A DNA stretch of 9,828 bases from CAZRIT01 sp964600225 (lineage in GTDB: Bacteria; Bacillota; Clostridia; Christensenellales; CAG-138). The stretch covers positions 1 to 9,828 of the forward strand of contig CAZRIT010000068.1 in NCBI GenBank assembly GCA_964600225.1, given 5' to 3'. Numbering within the stretch: position 1 is the first letter of the stretch; the number at the start of each line of letters is the position of its first letter. Of this stretch, positions 5,994 through 9,828 are shown one piece after another. The notes under the pieces are model-generated. The model was not told the DNA's origin. It searched no databases and worked only from the letters and a program-made list of their open reading frames with translations. Both the position numbers and the translations under genes were made by a program.

Positions 5994-7673
5994 ATGGAAA
6001 CACCCAAAACTCCTTCCGCAAAAAGGAAGCGCGGCAAGGCCATCGGCCGCATCGTGCTCGGCGCGGCAGTCCTTGCGCTGTGCGTCGGCGGCGTCATCCT
6101 GTATCAAAGCCTGACGGCAAAGGAGCCGAGCACGTCGACGGTGACCTATGCCGTCAACGCCGTATCGGAGGGCGAGATCGCCTCCGTCATCAGCGGCAGC
6201 GGCACGCTGTCGGCCATCCGCTCCGCCAGCGTCGCCGCGGGTACAACGCTGACGGTGGACGAGGTGTTCTATCGTGCGGGCGATGCGGTGGCGGCGGGCG
6301 AGCCCATCATCAAGCTCTCCTCGGACGCCATCACCGCGCAGCTGGCGACGCTTGCCGAGGAGCTCGCCACCGTGCAGGGAAAGCTTGCCACCGTCACCCA
6401 GCGGCTCAAAAACCGCTACGTCACCTCCACCAAAGCGGGCTATGTCAAGGGCATTGCCGTGCAGGCGGGCGACGTATGCGAGGATGCGGAATACCTTTGC
6501 TACATCTCCACCGACGGCCAGATGCAGTTTACCATCGACGCGGCCGATACGGTGCGTCAATACGACGCGCTCACCGTACAAATCGGCAGCGAAACGGCCG
6601 AGGGGCTGGTCACCGCGCTGTCCGCGGGCAAGGCGACCGTCGTTGTGGACGGCAATGCCTACGACATGGGCGCAACAGCCGAGGCGTTCGACGCCGGCGG
6701 CGCATCCGTCGGCACGGGCACGCTGACGGTCAACGAGCATGTCCTCATCACCGCGCCGTACGGGCGCATTGACGCCGTGCTTGTGACGGAAGGCCAAAAG
6801 GTGAAAAACGGCTCCAAGCTGTTCCGGCTATCCGAGGGCACGCCCACGGAAACCTATATGGAATACAAAAAGACCGAGGCCGACCTGCTCGCGCAGATAC
6901 AGGCGCTCCGTGATCAGCTCACCATCCGAGCCGATTGGGACTGCGTGCTGACCACCATCTCCGTGAAGGTCGGCGACGAGCTTGCCTCGGGCAGCGCCAT
7001 CTGCACGCTTTCAGGCACGGACGGGTACATGATGTCGCTGTCCATCGATGAATTGGATATCTCCGCCGTGCAGCTCGGGCAGGACGCCAACATTACCCTG
7101 GACGCCATCGACGGCGCCTACAAGGGCTCCGTCAGCAACATCTCCTATTCAGGCAGCGGCAGCTTTGTTACCAGCTACACCGCCACCGTGGAGACCGAGC
7201 CCATCGCGGGCGCATACCCCGGCATGAGCGCATCGGTGGAGATCATCACCGATACGAGCGGTTTGAGCCTGATTGTGCCCGTCAACGCGGTCCGTTACGA
7301 CAACGAACAGGCGTATGTGTATCTGGCGGGCACGGCGCATCGGCGTGGCGAGACCGCCGCCGCAGACGCGTTGGACCTTGACAGCCTCGAAAAGGCTTAC
7401 GTCACCACGGGCATGTCCGATGGCAGCTATATTGCCGTCACGGGCGATGCGCTGAGCGTCGGCACGCTGATTTGGGTAGAGCAGCGCACCACCACGGCTA
7501 CTTACACCGCCGACAGCAACGCGACCACCGCCTTCTCCTTTGGCGGCACAGGCACGCAGATGGGCGGCACGGGCGGCTTCCCCATGGGCGAGCCGCCGAG
7601 CGGCTTTGGCGGCAATTACGGCAGCGACACGTCCGAGCGGCCCACGGGTACCAACCGTCGGCAGGGCAGCTAA
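5994..7673 (+). CDS. HlyD/MacA-type exporter adaptor with duplicated module
   Basis: This is a membrane fusion (adaptor) protein of a MacAB/YknXYZ-type exporter, anchored by one N-terminal helix (about residues 19-37) with the rest outside the membrane. I chose ATG 5994 because AGGAGG (5979-5984) lies 9 bases upstream; the in-frame ATG at 5973 precedes that site. This gives 559 residues. Two tandem copies of the lipoyl half / helical hairpin / lipoyl half / barrel module are visible. Copy 1 (about 79-212) has a half-motif around RAGDAVAAGEPIIKLS (94-109), a helix at 110-140 and AGYVKGIAVQAGD (148-160). Copy 2 (about 251-387) has TEGQKVKNGSKLFRLS (265-280), a helix at 285-310 and TTISVKVGDELASGS (320-334). 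A membrane-proximal segment follows (about 390-495), then a Gly/Met-rich low-complexity tail (about 513-559). The ATPase gene starts 13 bases after the stop. Confidence 0.92.
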   Translation: METPKTPSAKRKRGKAIGRIVLGAAVLALCVGGVILYQSLTAKEPSTSTVTYAVNAVSEGEIASVISGSGTLSAIRSASVAAGTTLTVDEVFYRAGDAVAAGEPIIKLSSDAITAQLATLAEELATVQGKLATVTQRLKNRYVTSTKAGYVKGIAVQAGDVCEDAEYLCYISTDGQMQFTIDAADTVRQYDALTVQIGSETAEGLVTALSAGKATVVVDGNAYDMGATAEAFDAGGASVGTGTLTVNEHVLITAPYGRIDAVLVTEGQKVKNGSKLFRLSEGTPTETYMEYKKTEADLLAQIQALRDQLTIRADWDCVLTTISVKVGDELASGSAICTLSGTDGYMMSLSIDELDISAVQLGQDANITLDAIDGAYKGSVSNISYSGSGSFVTSYTATVETEPIAGAYPGMSASVEIITDTSGLSLIVPVNAVRYDNEQAYVYLAGTAHRRGETAAADALDLDSLEKAYVTTGMSDGSYIAVTGDALSVGTLIWVEQRTTTATYTADSNATTAFSFGGTGTQMGGTGGFPMGEPPSGFGGNYGSDTSERPTGTNRRQGS

Positions 7674-7686
7674 GGAGCGCACGGCC

Positions 7687-8366
<680 letters not shown>

Positions 8367-8376
<10 letters not shown>

Positions 8377-9527
8377 ATACCCTGCGATTGGCCATCCGCT
8401 CGACGCTGTCCAACAAGATGCGCTCGTTTTTGACGATGCTGGGCATCATCATCGGCGTAATGAGCGTGGTCATGCTCGTTTCCATCGGGCAGAGCACCAC
8501 CTCGTCCATCACGGGCGCCATCTCCTCCATGGGCTCGGATATCCTCACCGTCAACATATCCGAAGACGACTACGCGCTGACGCTTGAGGAATTTGAAGCG
8601 CTTTCCGACTACGACGCCATCGGCGGCGTGGCCCCGTACCTGACCGTCAGCGGCACGGCGCGCAACGAATCCGCCTACGCCTCCGTATCCGCCTACGCCG
8701 TCACCGCCGATTACATGCAGGTCAACGGCCTTGCAATCGAGGCTGGCCGCGCCATCGTTCCGTCGGATATCGAGTGGCGCACGAGCGTGGCCGTCATCGG
8801 CACCGAGATTGCGGGCGCATTGTTTGAAAGCTACGACGTCATCGGCAAGACCTTCGCCATGAGCAATCGGGCGTTCACCGTCGTGGGGCTGCTGGAGAAA
8901 AGCGGCTCCGACCTGACGGGCTCGCTGGACAGCCGCATCCTCATCCCCATCACCACGGGCCAGCGCCTGTCCGATTCCACGGCCATCACCACCGCCACGG
9001 TGCGCGCCGCTTCCACAAGCAGCGTATCCCAAGCGCAGGCCGTTACCGAATACTACCTGTATTCCCTCATCGGCGACGAGGATGCGTACAGCGTGTACAA
9101 CATGTCGCAACTGCTGGATACGCTCGACGACGTCATGAGCACGCTTTCGCTCATGCTCGGCGGCATATCGGCCATATCGCTCCTGGTGGGCGGCATCGGC
9201 ATCATGAACATCATGCTGGTAAGCGTCGCCGAGCGCACGCGCGAAATCGGCATCCGCAAGGCCATCGGCGCCAGGCGCCTCAACATCATGCTGCAATTTC
9301 TCATCGAGGCGTGCGTGCTGTCGCTGCTGGGCGGGCTGATCGGGCTGGGACTCTCGGCGCTGGGGCTCAAGCTGTTTTCGGCCATTGCGGATATGACCGT
9401 GGGGCTCGAATGGCGCGCGGCCACGGCGGCGCTGCTGTTTTGCATGCTCATCGGCGTGGGCTTTGGCAGCTATCCCGCCGCCAAGGCCAGCCGCATGACC
9501 CCCATCGATGCGCTGCAACGGCGGTAG
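8367..9527 (+). CDS. MacB/FtsX-type ABC transporter permease
   Basis: This 386-residue membrane protein shows the four-helix MacB layout: transmembrane helix 1 at about 21-41, a large extracellular MacB-type domain (about 42-255), then helices 2-4 at about 261-286, 311-337 and 350-370 forming the FtsX domain. Hallmarks include SFLTMLGIIIGVMSVV (20-35), GGIGIMNIMLVSV followed by AERTREIGIRKAIGAR (275-303), which contacts the ATPase, and the C-terminal SYPAAKASRMTPIDAL (368-383). It pairs with the preceding ATPase and adaptor as a YknXYZ/MacAB-type pump; family members export antimicrobial peptides, macrolides, siderophores or signal peptides, so the substrate is unknown. GGAGGAGGT (8352-8360) lies inside the ATPase gene 6 bases before the ATG. 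It is the last gene of the operon. Confidence 0.96.
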
Positions 9528-9546
9528 AAACGGATAGCCCGTTTTT
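9528..9546 (+). terminator. Weak terminator-like hairpin after the exporter operon
   Basis: Directly after the permease stop, AAACGG (9528-9533) and CCGTTT (9539-9544) form a 6-bp stem with an ATAGC loop and a short T-run (9542-9546). The stem is short and AT-containing, so termination here may be inefficient. Confidence 0.42.
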
Positions 9547-9828
9547 GGAGAATCATCCGTCCCGCCGCAGCGGCACAGGGTGCTCAGCGCCCTTGTCACA
9601 ACCCGGCAAGCCCCGCGGCGTTTGAGCGGCCGGTTTAAGGGGTTACCGGGGGTTCGGGGGGCCGTAAGGGGGAAATCGGAATCCCCCTCGACCCCCGAAA
9701 AAACTGCGTGTACAGAATATCCGCACCCGCCCGCTTTGCCTTCGGACAATCCCGACCGATGACCCCCGCAGCAGACGACTTGCACATACCCCGAGCAACG
9801 TGTACACGCGGCCCTCAAGATCCTTCGA
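9547..9828. other. Gene-free 3' region with repeat fragments
   Basis: I see no credible gene here. Positions 9555-9573 match 1014-1032 at 18 of 19 bases (ATCCGTCCCGCC-R-CAGCGG), and the last bases, AGATCCTTCGA (9818-9828), are the inverse of the CGAAGGATC arm of the unit-1 repeat, suggesting another copy begins at the window edge. A GC-rich fold-back occupies 9647-9697. Confidence 0.55.
9647..9697. repeat. GC-rich nested inverted repeat
   Basis: An outer stem CGGGGGT (9647-9653) / ACCCCCG (9691-9697) encloses an inner stem GGGGGA (9668-9673) / TCCCCC (9682-9687). It is followed by an A-run, not a T-run, on the plus strand, so it is not a standard terminator in either orientation. Confidence 0.6.

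Noticed and set aside
5832..6797. A 321-codon minus-strand frame across the intergenic region and adaptor start
   Set aside because: It overlaps the adaptor gene, which has a strong ribosome binding site and recognisable domains; the antisense protein is Arg/Gly/Asp-rich without motifs.
9707..9808. CGTGTACA repeated at 9707 and 9799, the second within the palindrome CGTGTACACG
   Set aside because: An 8-10 base match is within chance expectation, and there is no gene nearby to regulate.

Overview
This looks like a chromosomal segment of a GC-rich Gram-positive bacterium, most likely a high-GC member of the Clostridia. That assignment is an inference from three things: strong AGGAGG-type ribosome binding sites, cell-wall and Gram-positive-style MacAB/YknXYZ-like export genes, and an LLH-type phage holin. 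Most genes are GC-rich, but the promoter zone in front of mraY and the alpha/beta hydrolase gene are visibly richer in A and T.

Layout. (1) Positions 1-928 are the late end of a prophage or phage remnant: the 3' end of an unidentified gene, a small membrane/coiled-coil protein of the kind found in lysis cassettes, an LLH-family holin, and a strong intrinsic terminator. No endolysin is visible after the holin. (2) Positions 929-1301 carry no gene. They hold degenerate palindromic intergenic repeats (two inverted-repeat units sharing exact direct repeats) and then an AT-rich stretch with a TTGAAG-18-TATAAT promoter abutting the mraY start. (3) Positions 1302-3673 hold mraY and murD, translationally coupled by an ATGA overlap. 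These encode consecutive cytoplasmic-side steps around lipid I precursor synthesis, although MurD acts before MraY in the pathway. The usual cell-wall cluster neighbours (murF upstream, ftsW/murG downstream) are missing. (4) Positions 3745-4500 encode an alpha/beta hydrolase, ending at a hairpin terminator shared with the convergent next gene. (5) On the minus strand, 4597-5757 encodes a secreted, membrane-anchored surface protein with one InlB-type repeat. (6) Divergent from it, 5994-9527 is a three-gene operon for a MacAB/YknXYZ-type exporter: an adaptor (membrane fusion protein), an ATPase and a MacB/FtsX-type permease. (7) Positions 9528-9828 are non-coding, with a weak terminator-like hairpin, a GC-rich fold-back, and fragments that resemble the repeats seen near position 1000.

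How the genes may work together. The adaptor, ATPase and permease form one tripartite-style pump. In Gram-positive bacteria such pumps usually export peptides or drugs or respond to envelope stress. The divergent surface protein shares the intergenic region and, like the adaptor, has a glycine-rich low-complexity segment, so a functional link is possible but unproven. The most notable structural point is that the adaptor contains two tandem copies of the lipoyl/hairpin/barrel module. I found no CRISPR array, tRNA, rRNA, riboswitch or insertion sequence, and no clearly novel defence or biosynthetic system.
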